This document shows, one piece after another, positions 1-6,910 of a DNA stretch of 8,108 nucleotides (position 1 is the stretch's first letter; every line of letters begins with the position of its first letter). The notes under the pieces are model-generated. The model made no database searches and was not told where the DNA came from. It worked only from the letters and a program-made list of their open reading frames with translations. The translations under genes were made by a program, and so were the position numbers. Where the stretch lies: NCBI GenBank assembly GCA_964369775.1, contig CAYJHQ010000063.1, positions 1-8,108 of the forward strand, written 5' to 3'. The stretch comes from CAUPWF01 sp964369775 (GTDB lineage: Bacteria > Bacillota > Clostridia > Lachnospirales > Lachnospiraceae).

Positions 1-1
1 G

Positions 2-199
2 GATGAGTTGTGGGATATACTTGGTTCTGATACATATGTATGCTCATTTGGAAGACATGAATCTATAGATGAGGTAGCAAAAAAACATAGACAGAAGGCA
101 CATATGCGTTTATCAGGGAATGCAAAAAACTATATTGATAGACGGTTAGATGAGTTAGAGCTTGAATATGGAACGGTATCATACAAGTCAGAACTGTAG
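2..199 (+). CDS. C-terminal fragment of an unrecognised protein, cut by the window edge
   Basis: The frame is open from the first complete codon at position 2 to a TAG at 197-199. The gene therefore very probably begins upstream of the window; the TTG at 8 is not a convincing start because no ribosome binding site is visible. The visible tail of about 65 residues is hydrophilic and rich in charged residues. It includes a likely helical stretch (IDEVAKKHRQKAHMRLS) and an acidic helix (YIDRRLDELELEYG). I see no signal peptide, membrane segment or known catalytic motif, and I do not recognise the family. It has the same orientation as the operon downstream but is separated from it by 305 nt containing a good promoter, so it is probably a separate transcription unit. 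Whether it belongs functionally with the operon cannot be judged from this fragment. Confidence 0.5.
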   Translation, partial: DELWDILGSDTYVCSFGRHESIDEVAKKHRQKAHMRLSGNAKNYIDRRLDELELEYGTVSYKSEL

Positions 200-323
200 T
201 TGAATGTATCAAGAGATTTAAGTAAGTATACACAAGAATTAATGAGAAAATAGATTGAGGTTGCCAATTTAAAGAAGAAGCGTGTAATATTTGGGGTATG
301 TGAAGAGGTTACAAGAATATCAA

Positions 324-353
324 TTCACATTTTAAGACAAGTTATGATATAAT
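324..353 (+). promoter_or_regulatory. Predicted sigma-A promoter with extended -10
   Basis: A consensus -10 hexamer TATAAT lies at 348-353 and is preceded by TGA at 345-347, which makes an extended -10 (TGnTATAAT). The best -35 is TTCACA at 324-329, matching TTGACA at five of six positions, with an 18-nt spacer. Transcription would start near 360, giving a leader of about 145 nt ahead of the first operon gene. It is the best promoter I can see upstream of the five genes. Confidence 0.65.
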
Positions 354-383
354 GATATCAGAATTAGCGATTTTATAGTGTGA

Positions 384-405
384 CAGATTAATTTACATTA
401 ATCTG
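384..405 (+). repeat. Perfect 9-bp inverted repeat in the leader
   Basis: CAGATTAAT at 384-392 and ATTAATCTG at 397-405 are perfect reverse complements separated by the 4-nt loop TTAC. The repeat lies about 25 nt downstream of the predicted transcription start. It could be an RNA hairpin or a DNA operator for a dimeric repressor. There is no U-run after it, so it does not look like an intrinsic terminator. Confidence 0.7.
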
Positions 406-455
406 CGGTAGAAATCCTTACATAAACGTAATATTCGTAATCATTAACTAGTAAC

Positions 456-485
456 ACTGTCAATTGGGATTTTGCAATGACAAGT
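456..485 (+). repeat. Imperfect inverted repeat just upstream of the first ribosome binding site
   Basis: ACTGTCAATTG at 456-466 can pair with CAATGACAAGT at 475-485, with one bulged A on each side, around the loop GGGATTTT. The repeat ends 8 nt before the AAGGAGG of the first gene, so a hairpin here could influence access to the ribosome binding site. It may equally be a protein-binding site or chance in A+T-rich DNA. Confidence 0.4.
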
Positions 486-492
486 ATGTGAA

Positions 493-499
493 AAGGAGG
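493..499 (+). promoter_or_regulatory. Strong ribosome binding site of the first operon gene
   Basis: AAGGAGG lies 5 nt before the ATG at 505 and matches the core anti-Shine-Dalgarno complement. It fixes the start of the NurA-like gene. Confidence 0.8.
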
Positions 500-504
500 A
501 TAGT

Positions 505-1668
505 ATGGCGAAAGTTATGGAAGTCATTGCGACTGAAACAGGATGTAAAAGTTATAATACATATAAATACAGTTACGATGCGATAGGACTACCATCCATA
601 GAGTATGACGACGAATCGACAAAAGTCATGAAGTGGAAGGAAAAGGGAGAAACAGTAGGGTATAAATCTGCTGTACCACTGAAAGAACAAGCAGATAAGA
701 TTGCAAAACAGAAACCAATAATAACATATTTCCTGGATGGATCCAGAAGAGTTTTTAAAGTGGATGATATTTCATATAATAAGCAAGTGTTTCCTGTAAT
801 AGCAGGACAAGTAGGGGTTGGGTGTTGCAAACGTTTAGACCAAAAGATGATACCTGAAAAATTTTATGGAGATATAATCCTTTCACTACCGAATAAACTT
901 AATTCTGACGGGTGGGACGACGCAGCGGTCTTTAATAGGATGGCTGAGAAGGTCAATGAATCTATCGAAGGAAATAGACTATCAGTTCAATTTAGTAAAA
1001 TTATTCCATATTCAACAACAAAAACAGATACAAAAGATATCAAACTGGAAGATAGAGCAATTGCGATTGTTCAGGACTATATGATAGAGTCTGAAAAAAT
1101 GTTAGTTGCAGAATTAGTTAAAGAAAGAAAATTAAATCAAAATAATTTTCTACTAAAAGATGGTTCGTTAGAATATAAGATTATGGCAAAGGGGAGAGAT
1201 GAGTTAAGAAGTATTCAGAAAATGAAGAACAATTATAAATGGGTAATTGGAGTTTCTAAATCTTTTAACCCAGAAAGTCTTATGGATCATACAGGTAAAG
1301 CGAATGCAAACTATATTGCGGATTTACCTGTTTATCATAGAACTCCTGTTGCTAGATTTGAAAGTTCGCATTCAGGGAAAGATGTCTACTTTGCAGTTTG
1401 GTATATTCGATTGCGAGATAAGAGAAATACCCTAACCCCCTTTGACGGTGTTGTAAAAGTAGAAAAAATACTTATGGATAATGAGATAGAATACGGAATT
1501 GATAGCGATACAATTGATTTGATCTCAGCAAATATTATTAATGAAAGAAATCCAACATGCTACGGTACAGACAAGCGGTGGGCAAATCATTTATATCCAG
1601 TGTTTTTGACAGAATTATTTGTAAAGAGTAAATACATTAGTACAGAACTATTTTTAAATTTATTTTAA
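505..1668 (+). CDS. NurA-like nuclease, partner of the HerA-like ATPase downstream
   Basis: NurA proteins are metal-dependent 5'-3' exonucleases and endonucleases that bind HerA hexamers and cut DNA fed through the pump. This 387-aa protein shows the pattern of the NurA domain. A first acidic motif, LDGS (residues 77-80, D78), is followed by a hydrophobic strand ending in GQVGVGCC (101-108). A helix with acidic residues follows (LEDRAIAIVQDYMIESEK, 181-198). A second KDGSL motif (218-222, D219) and a GVSKS stretch (249-253) come next. The C-terminal part (about 345-375) has the RNPTCYG and NHLYPVFLTE segments, where NurA usually carries its last conserved Tyr-Pro motif. I do not see the His that often follows that motif, so the C-terminal active-site residue may differ in this subfamily. 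The length suits the family. The start is fixed by the strong AAGGAGG 5 nt upstream. It is the first gene of the operon, 17 nt ahead of the HerA-like gene, and this gene order supports the call. Confidence 0.8.
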   Translation: MAKVMEVIATETGCKSYNTYKYSYDAIGLPSIEYDDESTKVMKWKEKGETVGYKSAVPLKEQADKIAKQKPIITYFLDGSRRVFKVDDISYNKQVFPVIAGQVGVGCCKRLDQKMIPEKFYGDIILSLPNKLNSDGWDDAAVFNRMAEKVNESIEGNRLSVQFSKIIPYSTTKTDTKDIKLEDRAIAIVQDYMIESEKMLVAELVKERKLNQNNFLLKDGSLEYKIMAKGRDELRSIQKMKNNYKWVIGVSKSFNPESLMDHTGKANANYIADLPVYHRTPVARFESSHSGKDVYFAVWYIRLRDKRNTLTPFDGVVKVEKILMDNEIEYGIDSDTIDLISANIINERNPTCYGTDKRWANHLYPVFLTELFVKSKYISTELFLNLF

Positions 1669-1685
1669 GACAGGAGATTTAATAC

Positions 1686-3410
1686 ATGGAAAGCTTAATA
1701 GGAAGAGTACTTGCTACGGAAAAAAAACCAACAACTATAGACGATTTCACTTTTTGGACGGATCCTGATTTGATTTTAAATCCTTTTGATATAGTTAAGG
1801 TGTCACATGTTGATGAATCATATTCATATGGAGTGATTGAAGATATAGGTCATATTACAGATGCATCTAGTTTTTTGACAAATTTTATTTCCAGTGATTT
1901 TGGTGATGTATCAGTTGAAGCTCCTACACTTAGAGTTGGAATGAATTATGTGAGTGCAAAGGTTATTTGTAATACTAAAAACATCTATATCCCAGTACAA
2001 AATAATGCAAAAGTTATGATTGCTTCTCCAGAGGAAATACAGTATGCACTTGGTCTCAAAGATATAAAAAATCCATTGGTTTGCGGGTATTTAGAGATGT
2101 ATGCAGGTAATAAAAATTGTGAAAAAGTAACTTTACCAGTAAACCTAAATTCTAAATTTATTATTGGACCAGAGGGTGCACATTTGAATATATCAGGAAT
2201 ATCAGGTCTTGCTTCAAAAACTTCTTATGCGATGTTTTTATTGAAAGCAATCCAAGAGCGGTATATAAATAAAGGAGATAATATAGAAAACTATGACGAT
2301 GATAGTGTAGCTTTTGTTTTATTCAATGTAAAAGGGAAAGATTTACTAGCAATAGATGAAATCAACGATTTTTCAGATGAAAAGAATCCTGAAAAAACTG
2401 GGGCGGAAGTTTTTAAACAATATGAAAAGATGGGACTATCACCTGAACCATTTCAAAATGTTCAATACTATTATCCATTCTCAATGTCACACAGTCGTCA
2501 TTGGAATACATATATGTCGCCGGAGGAAGTGGAAAGTCAGGTGTGCTGTAAAAAAGCTAGAAAGTATAAATACACATATGAAGAAGATAGAGATAGCCTA
2601 GATTTGATGTTTGCAAATATAGATGACTCGAATCAAACCATGGACTCTATAATAACGTATATTATCTCGGGACAGGGAAAATTCGGACAGATAAGTGACT
2701 GGCAAGAGTTTCTAGACGCAGTAAAGGAAAAAACGGTAGCAGGTAGTGCTGGTAATGATAAGGAAATTCCTGTTGCCAGTTGGAGAAAATTTTATAGGAT
2801 AGTAAATAAAGGTATTACAGATAATAAAATATTCGCACGTGCAGTAGATGAAAATAAAAGAGAGGTTCGACTGGGAAATGCATTAAAGCATATCAAGAAG
2901 AATGAAGTACATGTTATTGATATAGCTAAACTATCAGAGGATAAGCAAGCTTTTGTTTTTGGAGATGCGGTTCGAGCTATTTATGATTTACAACTAGGAC
3001 AATTTAGTGATGAAGAAGGGATTAATCCACCATCTAGAATAGTCGTATTTATTGATGAATTAAATAAATATGCTTCTAAGGAAACGCCTAAAAACTCACC
3101 TATTTTAAGACAAATTTTAGATGTTGCTGAAAGAGGACGTTCTTTAGGTGTTGTATTATTTGCTGCTGAGCAATTTAGAAGTGCGATACATGACCGAGTA
3201 ACAGGGAACTGTTCTACGCATGCTTATGGAAGAACTAATGCAATTGAAGTGACGAAAGCAGATTACAAAAGTGTACCCGCTGTATATAAGACGATGATGA
3301 CAAGGCTTAAGCAAGGTGAGTANNNNNNNNNNTATATTATTCAAAATCCTGTATTTAGATCTATGTTAAATATTAAATTTCCAAAACCCATATATAAGCA
3401 ATTCAAATAG
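1686..3410 (+). CDS. HerA-like DNA-translocating ATPase, with a sequence gap near the C-terminus
   Basis: HerA proteins (FtsK/HerA ATPases) form hexamers that pump double-stranded DNA and work with NurA. The N-terminal part (about 4-105) resembles the HAS-barrel of HerA: LIGRVLA at the start, then FDIVKV and a GVIEDIGHI strand. The ATPase core follows. It has a P-loop-like GISGLASKTS (171-180), a strand with NVKGK (214-218), a Walker B FIDELN (455-460, D457 and E458), AERGRSLGVV (481-490) and the sensor/arginine-finger stretch TGNCSTHAYGRTNA (506-519). The P-loop departs from GxxxxGK[ST]: Ser stands before the Lys and there is an extra residue. Similar GLA[ST]KTS loops occur, to my memory, in other bacterial HerA-like ATPases. 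Ten Ns at 3323-3332 make four residues (546-549) unreadable, after which the frame resumes as YIIQNP. AGGAG 9 nt upstream supports the start. A 14-nt gap separates it from the GHKL gene. Confidence 0.85.
   Translation: MESLIGRVLATEKKPTTIDDFTFWTDPDLILNPFDIVKVSHVDESYSYGVIEDIGHITDASSFLTNFISSDFGDVSVEAPTLRVGMNYVSAKVICNTKNIYIPVQNNAKVMIASPEEIQYALGLKDIKNPLVCGYLEMYAGNKNCEKVTLPVNLNSKFIIGPEGAHLNISGISGLASKTSYAMFLLKAIQERYINKGDNIENYDDDSVAFVLFNVKGKDLLAIDEINDFSDEKNPEKTGAEVFKQYEKMGLSPEPFQNVQYYYPFSMSHSRHWNTYMSPEEVESQVCCKKARKYKYTYEEDRDSLDLMFANIDDSNQTMDSIITYIISGQGKFGQISDWQEFLDAVKEKTVAGSAGNDKEIPVASWRKFYRIVNKGITDNKIFARAVDENKREVRLGNALKHIKKNEVHVIDIAKLSEDKQAFVFGDAVRAIYDLQLGQFSDEEGINPPSRIVVFIDELNKYASKETPKNSPILRQILDVAERGRSLGVVLFAAEQFRSAIHDRVTGNCSTHAYGRTNAIEVTKADYKSVPAVYKTMMTRLKQGEXXXXYIIQNPVFRSMLNIKFPKPIYKQFK
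3323..3332. other. Assembly gap (10 Ns) inside the HerA-like gene
   Basis: Ten consecutive Ns interrupt the coding sequence. The codon at 3321-3323 reads TAN. The bases before the gap end in GAGTA and those after begin TATATT, so the two sides share TA. Joining them with a 2-base overlap and no added sequence gives GAG TAT ATT ATT CAA (EYIIQ) in the correct frame. The Ns may therefore stand for an overlapping contig join rather than missing DNA. Confidence 0.95.
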
Positions 3411-3424
3411 GAGAGTAAAAAGTT

Positions 3425-4996
3425 ATGGTAACTATAGGTAAGAACATATTAGAAAATATAACAACAGGGATGTATCAGGATTCTAAAGTGGTATATAGGG
3501 AGTATATTCAGAATGCGTGTGATCAGATAGATAAAGCAATTGGTTCAGGCATTTTAACAGAAGAGGATGCATATGTGGATATTGATATAGATATAGAAAA
3601 ACGATATATATCAATAAAGGATAATGCAACGGGTGTCAAAGAGAGTGAGTTTCAAAGTAACATTGGAGATATTGCAAACAGTAACAAGGAGCAGGGAAAA
3701 GATAAAGGTTTCAGAGGGATAGGTAGGCTTTGTGGATTAGCATACTGTAAGACCCTTAAATTTACGGCAACTGCGTTAGGTGAAGCTGTTGCATCTAGAA
3801 TCACATATGATGCAGAAAAAATGAGGAAAATACTTAGAAATAATAAGAAACAGTCTGTGGACGAGGTTCTTACTGAAATTATGAAGTTTGAAACTATTCA
3901 AGAAGATGAAGAAGAACATTATTTTCTTGTTGAATTATTTGAAATCAACAAAGAGAACACAGAGCTATTGAACACAGGAAAGGTAACTGATTATTTGAGC
4001 TTTGTTGCACCGGTTCCCTATAGAAGAGAATTTTTACTTTGTGATCAGATTTATAATCATGCAAAAAAAATAGATTATCATATAGATGAATACAATATAT
4101 TCATTAATGGGGCACAAGTACATAAAGAATATACAAGTAGGCTTAAAGAACAAAGCGGTAATAATTTGAAAAATTATGATGAGATATCGAAGCTTGAGTT
4201 TAAAAACTTATACAATGCCTCAGGGGCACTTATTGCTTGGATGTGGATAGGACTATCACGCTTTGAGAAGTCAATACCTAAATTGAATTCAATGAGAGGC
4301 ATTAGAGCAAGGCAAGCTAATATACAAATAGGTAAAGAGGATGTATTTCAGCACTTATTTAAAGAGTCGAGGGGAAATAATTATTTTGTAGGAGAAGTTT
4401 ATACGGTAAGTGAAAATCTTATAGCCAATTCACAACGGGATTATTTCAATGAAACAGAAACTAGAGTAGTATTTGAAGATGTATTAAGATGTTATTTTTA
4501 TGATACCTTACATAAATTATATACTGAAGCCAATAAAATAAAAAATGCGTATAAAAGACAGGATGAATTAGTTAAGATTAGCCAAGAGTTTCAAAAGAAA
4601 AATGAAGCCAATAGTTTTATAGATAATCAAGCAAGAGAAAAATTAGCTCAACAAGTTGTAGCTGCGAAGGATGATGCAGAAAAAGCAATGAAGCAATTGG
4701 AGAAGTATGATAACCTAGAAGACACTTCGCCAATTGCAGAAGTCAAAAAACAAATAAGTGTAAAATTTAATGCACCAACTTTAGTAAGTAAAGCTCAACA
4801 AGTGGCAATAGAACAAAGAGATGAAACCGATAAACCATCACTCAAAAAGCCAGCGGGCTATGCAGTAGATACACTATCAAAACTAAATAAGAATGAAAGA
4901 AAACTCGTTAGTAAAATATGGTCTATAATAACTAATAATGCAGAAAAAGAAGTAGCTGAAATACTAATAGAAAAAATTAAAGAGGAATTTAGATAA
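3425..4996 (+). CDS. GHKL-fold (Hsp90/MutL-type) ATPase with a C-terminal coiled coil
   Basis: GHKL ATPases clamp shut on ATP binding and act as chaperones, DNA clamps or switches. All three nucleotide-binding boxes are visible near the N-terminus. The N-box REYIQNACDQID (25-36) has the likely catalytic E26 and Mg-binding N30. The G1 box is KDNATGV (65-71, D66). The G2 glycine loop is GFRGIGRLCG (95-104). A middle region follows; its RGIRARQANIQIGKED segment (291-306) recalls the middle domain of Hsp90-like proteins. The C-terminal third (about 365-430) is highly charged and helical, and looks like a coiled coil. There is no histidine-kinase H-box and no membrane segment, so this is a soluble protein and not a sensor kinase. 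The start has AGGAG overlapping the previous stop codon. The end is 1 nt before the radical SAM gene. A role as a conformational switch for the HerA-NurA machine is inference. It may instead be related to the MORC/MutL-like ATPases reported in restriction loci. Confidence 0.8.
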   Translation: MVTIGKNILENITTGMYQDSKVVYREYIQNACDQIDKAIGSGILTEEDAYVDIDIDIEKRYISIKDNATGVKESEFQSNIGDIANSNKEQGKDKGFRGIGRLCGLAYCKTLKFTATALGEAVASRITYDAEKMRKILRNNKKQSVDEVLTEIMKFETIQEDEEEHYFLVELFEINKENTELLNTGKVTDYLSFVAPVPYRREFLLCDQIYNHAKKIDYHIDEYNIFINGAQVHKEYTSRLKEQSGNNLKNYDEISKLEFKNLYNASGALIAWMWIGLSRFEKSIPKLNSMRGIRARQANIQIGKEDVFQHLFKESRGNNYFVGEVYTVSENLIANSQRDYFNETETRVVFEDVLRCYFYDTLHKLYTEANKIKNAYKRQDELVKISQEFQKKNEANSFIDNQAREKLAQQVVAAKDDAEKAMKQLEKYDNLEDTSPIAEVKKQISVKFNAPTLVSKAQQVAIEQRDETDKPSLKKPAGYAVDTLSKLNKNERKLVSKIWSIITNNAEKEVAEILIEKIKEEFR

Positions 4997-4997
4997 G

Positions 4998-6884
4998 ATG
5001 AGAAAAGTTCTGCTCGTAGAGCCAAACTATAAAAATAAATATCCACCGATGGGACTAATGAAACTTGCAACATATTATAGAAATCGTGGAGATGATGTTA
5101 GGTTCTTTAAGGGAGAGATGAAAGATTTAGCTGTAGAGTTAATTTGTGAAGATTTAATAAATCATTTACAAATTATTGAACCAAATATTTCGTGGGGAAG
5201 ATATTATCCTACGTTTTTCAAATTTATAAAAGTAGGAAAGTATAATATACTGGATGACATTAAGGTATTGGAAGATGAATTGATATTGAATGCATTGAAG
5301 GAATATAGAAAAAAATATAAAGATAAGGATTTTTTTACAAATCCTCCATTTGATAAAGTAGGAATAACTACATTATTCACTTTTTATTGGAAAAAAACTA
5401 TCGAAACAATTAATTTTGCCAAAGGGTTATGCAAAAATGAAAAAGATGTTATGGTAGGAGGTATTATGTCTACATTACTTCCAAATGAAGTGTATGAGGA
5501 GACTGGAATATTTCCGCATGTTGGTTTATTGGATAAGCCTTATGCTATTGATTCTGACGATAGCAGCATTATTGATCAATTACCATTGGATTATTCTATA
5601 TTGGATGAAATAGATTATATATACCCAGCCAATAATGCATATTTTGCATATATGACAAGAGGTTGCACAAACAACTGTCCTTTTTGTGCTGTTCCAACGC
5701 TTGAACCTAATTACTGTAATTATATTAGCTTAAGAGAACAAATCAATTATACTCGTGAGCATTTTGGAGAACAAAGAGACTTATTATTGATGGATAATAA
5801 TGTGTTGGCTTCAAGTAACTATGATGAAATTATAGATGAAATAGTAGAATGTGGTTTTGGTGTTGGAGCTACCTACTTGCCATCCAGCGAATATGAAATA
5901 GCGATTAGAAATCTTAGAAGCAATTATAATGACAGAGCATATATTCGGAAAACGATTAAGCTATACAAAAAGTTGGTTGAAAAACTTAAAGATACAGATA
6001 AAGATGCATTATATGCAAAACTTGAGAACGCAGATTGCTTAAACATTTATACAGCTACTAAAGAAGCTATCTTAGAGCTTGATGAGTATATATCACCTTT
6101 GTATAAAAAGAATTTTAAGGCAAGTAAAAGAAAACGTATTATAGATTTTAATCAGGGAATAGAAGCTAAACTTGTATCTAATGAGAACATGAGTAAGTTG
6201 GCGAAAACTAATATATATCCTCTAAGAATTGCATTCGATCATTGGTCGCTAAGAGAAACCTATATGAAATCGATACAATCAGCAACAACTAACGGTATCA
6301 AAAATTTATCTAATTACATGCTATATAACTATATGGATAAGCCAGAAGACTTATATAATCGTATGAGAGTTACTGTAGATTTGTGCGAAAAATTTGACGC
6401 AAGCATTTATTCATTTCCAATGAAATACCACCCAATTAATGATCCAGAGTTTTTTAAGAATAGAGATTACATAGGTAAACATTGGAATAGAAAATTTATT
6501 CGTGCAATACAAGCCGTGCTGAATTCTACCAAGGGGAAAATAGGAAGAGGAGTTCCTTTTTTTGAGGAAGCATTTGGAAGAAACCTTGAAGAATTTAATA
6601 GAATTCTTTGGATGCCTGAAACATTTATAATATATCGCAGAAAGCATGATGAAGAGCTAAGAAGGAGGATGGCAGATAAATATAAGATTGTAGGGGATGA
6701 AAATAACTTGACGGCTGAATGGTGGGAGAAATTCAAGGCACTTGATGCCGAGCAATTAAAAGTTGCCAAAAGAATTATTGCTCGAAACCAATTTAAAGAG
6801 GGTGAATATGAGTGTGACGATGCTCAAATTGAAGAAGTATTATCTTACTATAAAATTATGCGGAAAGATGCGGAATTGTATTAA
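4998..6884 (+). CDS. Radical SAM enzyme with an N-terminal B12-binding-type domain
   Basis: Radical SAM enzymes use a [4Fe-4S] cluster to cleave S-adenosylmethionine and start radical chemistry. The cluster motif is clear: RGCTNNCPFC (221-230), CX3CX2C with C223, C227 and C230. The N-terminal 180 residues look like the Rossmann-type B12-binding domain common in this superfamily: KVLLVEPN and PPMGLMKLA at the start, then VGITTLFTFYW (121-131) and VMVGGIMSTLLP (151-162). I see no DxHxxG motif, so cobalamin may be bound without a His ligand or not at all. The barrel continues with LLLMDNNVLAS (262-272), IDFNQGIEAKL (382-392), PLRIAFDHW (408-416) and a strand with LSNYMLYNYMDKPEDLY (437-453). About 90 charged residues (about 290-379) sit between the DNN and FNQG strands as a subfamily insert. 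The substrate is unknown. Its ATG lies 1 nt after the GHKL stop, so the two are probably translationally coupled. Confidence 0.85.
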   Translation: MRKVLLVEPNYKNKYPPMGLMKLATYYRNRGDDVRFFKGEMKDLAVELICEDLINHLQIIEPNISWGRYYPTFFKFIKVGKYNILDDIKVLEDELILNALKEYRKKYKDKDFFTNPPFDKVGITTLFTFYWKKTIETINFAKGLCKNEKDVMVGGIMSTLLPNEVYEETGIFPHVGLLDKPYAIDSDDSSIIDQLPLDYSILDEIDYIYPANNAYFAYMTRGCTNNCPFCAVPTLEPNYCNYISLREQINYTREHFGEQRDLLLMDNNVLASSNYDEIIDEIVECGFGVGATYLPSSEYEIAIRNLRSNYNDRAYIRKTIKLYKKLVEKLKDTDKDALYAKLENADCLNIYTATKEAILELDEYISPLYKKNFKASKRKRIIDFNQGIEAKLVSNENMSKLAKTNIYPLRIAFDHWSLRETYMKSIQSATTNGIKNLSNYMLYNYMDKPEDLYNRMRVTVDLCEKFDASIYSFPMKYHPINDPEFFKNRDYIGKHWNRKFIRAIQAVLNSTKGKIGRGVPFFEEAFGRNLEEFNRILWMPETFIIYRRKHDEELRRRMADKYKIVGDENNLTAEWWEKFKALDAEQLKVAKRIIARNQFKEGEYECDDAQIEEVLSYYKIMRKDAELY

Positions 6885-6890
6885 AGAATA

Positions 6891-6900
6891 AAGGAGGTGA
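6891..6900 (+). promoter_or_regulatory. Full-length Shine-Dalgarno sequence before the RES gene, unusually far from the ATG
   Basis: AAGGAGGTGA matches the complement of the 16S rRNA 3' end over ten bases and is the strongest such site in the window. The GGAGG core is 13 nt from the ATG at 6911, longer than the usual 5-10. A GTG inside the site (6896-6898) or a few codons after it cannot serve as a long start because that frame closes at once, so the ATG at 6911 stands. Confidence 0.7.
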
Positions 6901-6910
6901 GTAAATACAA

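Larger units (their letters stand above)
200..504 (+). other. Intergenic region carrying the operon promoter and leader
   Basis: No open frame of useful length is present. The first part (200 to about 320) is A+T-rich and shows nothing I can name, and in particular no clear GC-stem plus U-run terminator for the upstream gene. The second part holds a promoter (324-353), a perfect 9-bp inverted repeat (384-405), an imperfect inverted repeat (456-485) and a strong ribosome binding site before the ATG at 505. Confidence 0.7.

Noticed and set aside
384..485. CRISPR-like repeat array in the leader
   Set aside because: The repeats are two different single inverted repeats, with no direct repetition or regular spacing.
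573..830. 85-codon open frame on the - strand inside the NurA-like gene
   Set aside because: It is wholly antisense to a well-supported gene, has no ribosome binding site and no recognisable domain.
2356..2601. 81-codon + strand frame inside the HerA-like gene
   Set aside because: It is an out-of-frame shadow: the HerA frame runs through with recognisable motifs on both sides.
3321..3323. Possible premature stop (TAN) in the HerA-like gene
   Set aside because: The third base is an N from the assembly gap, and the frame continues sensibly to the natural stop at 3408-3410.
6411..6769. Two overlapping - strand open frames (78 and 100 codons) within the radical SAM gene
   Set aside because: Both are antisense shadows of the coding strand and resemble no known protein.
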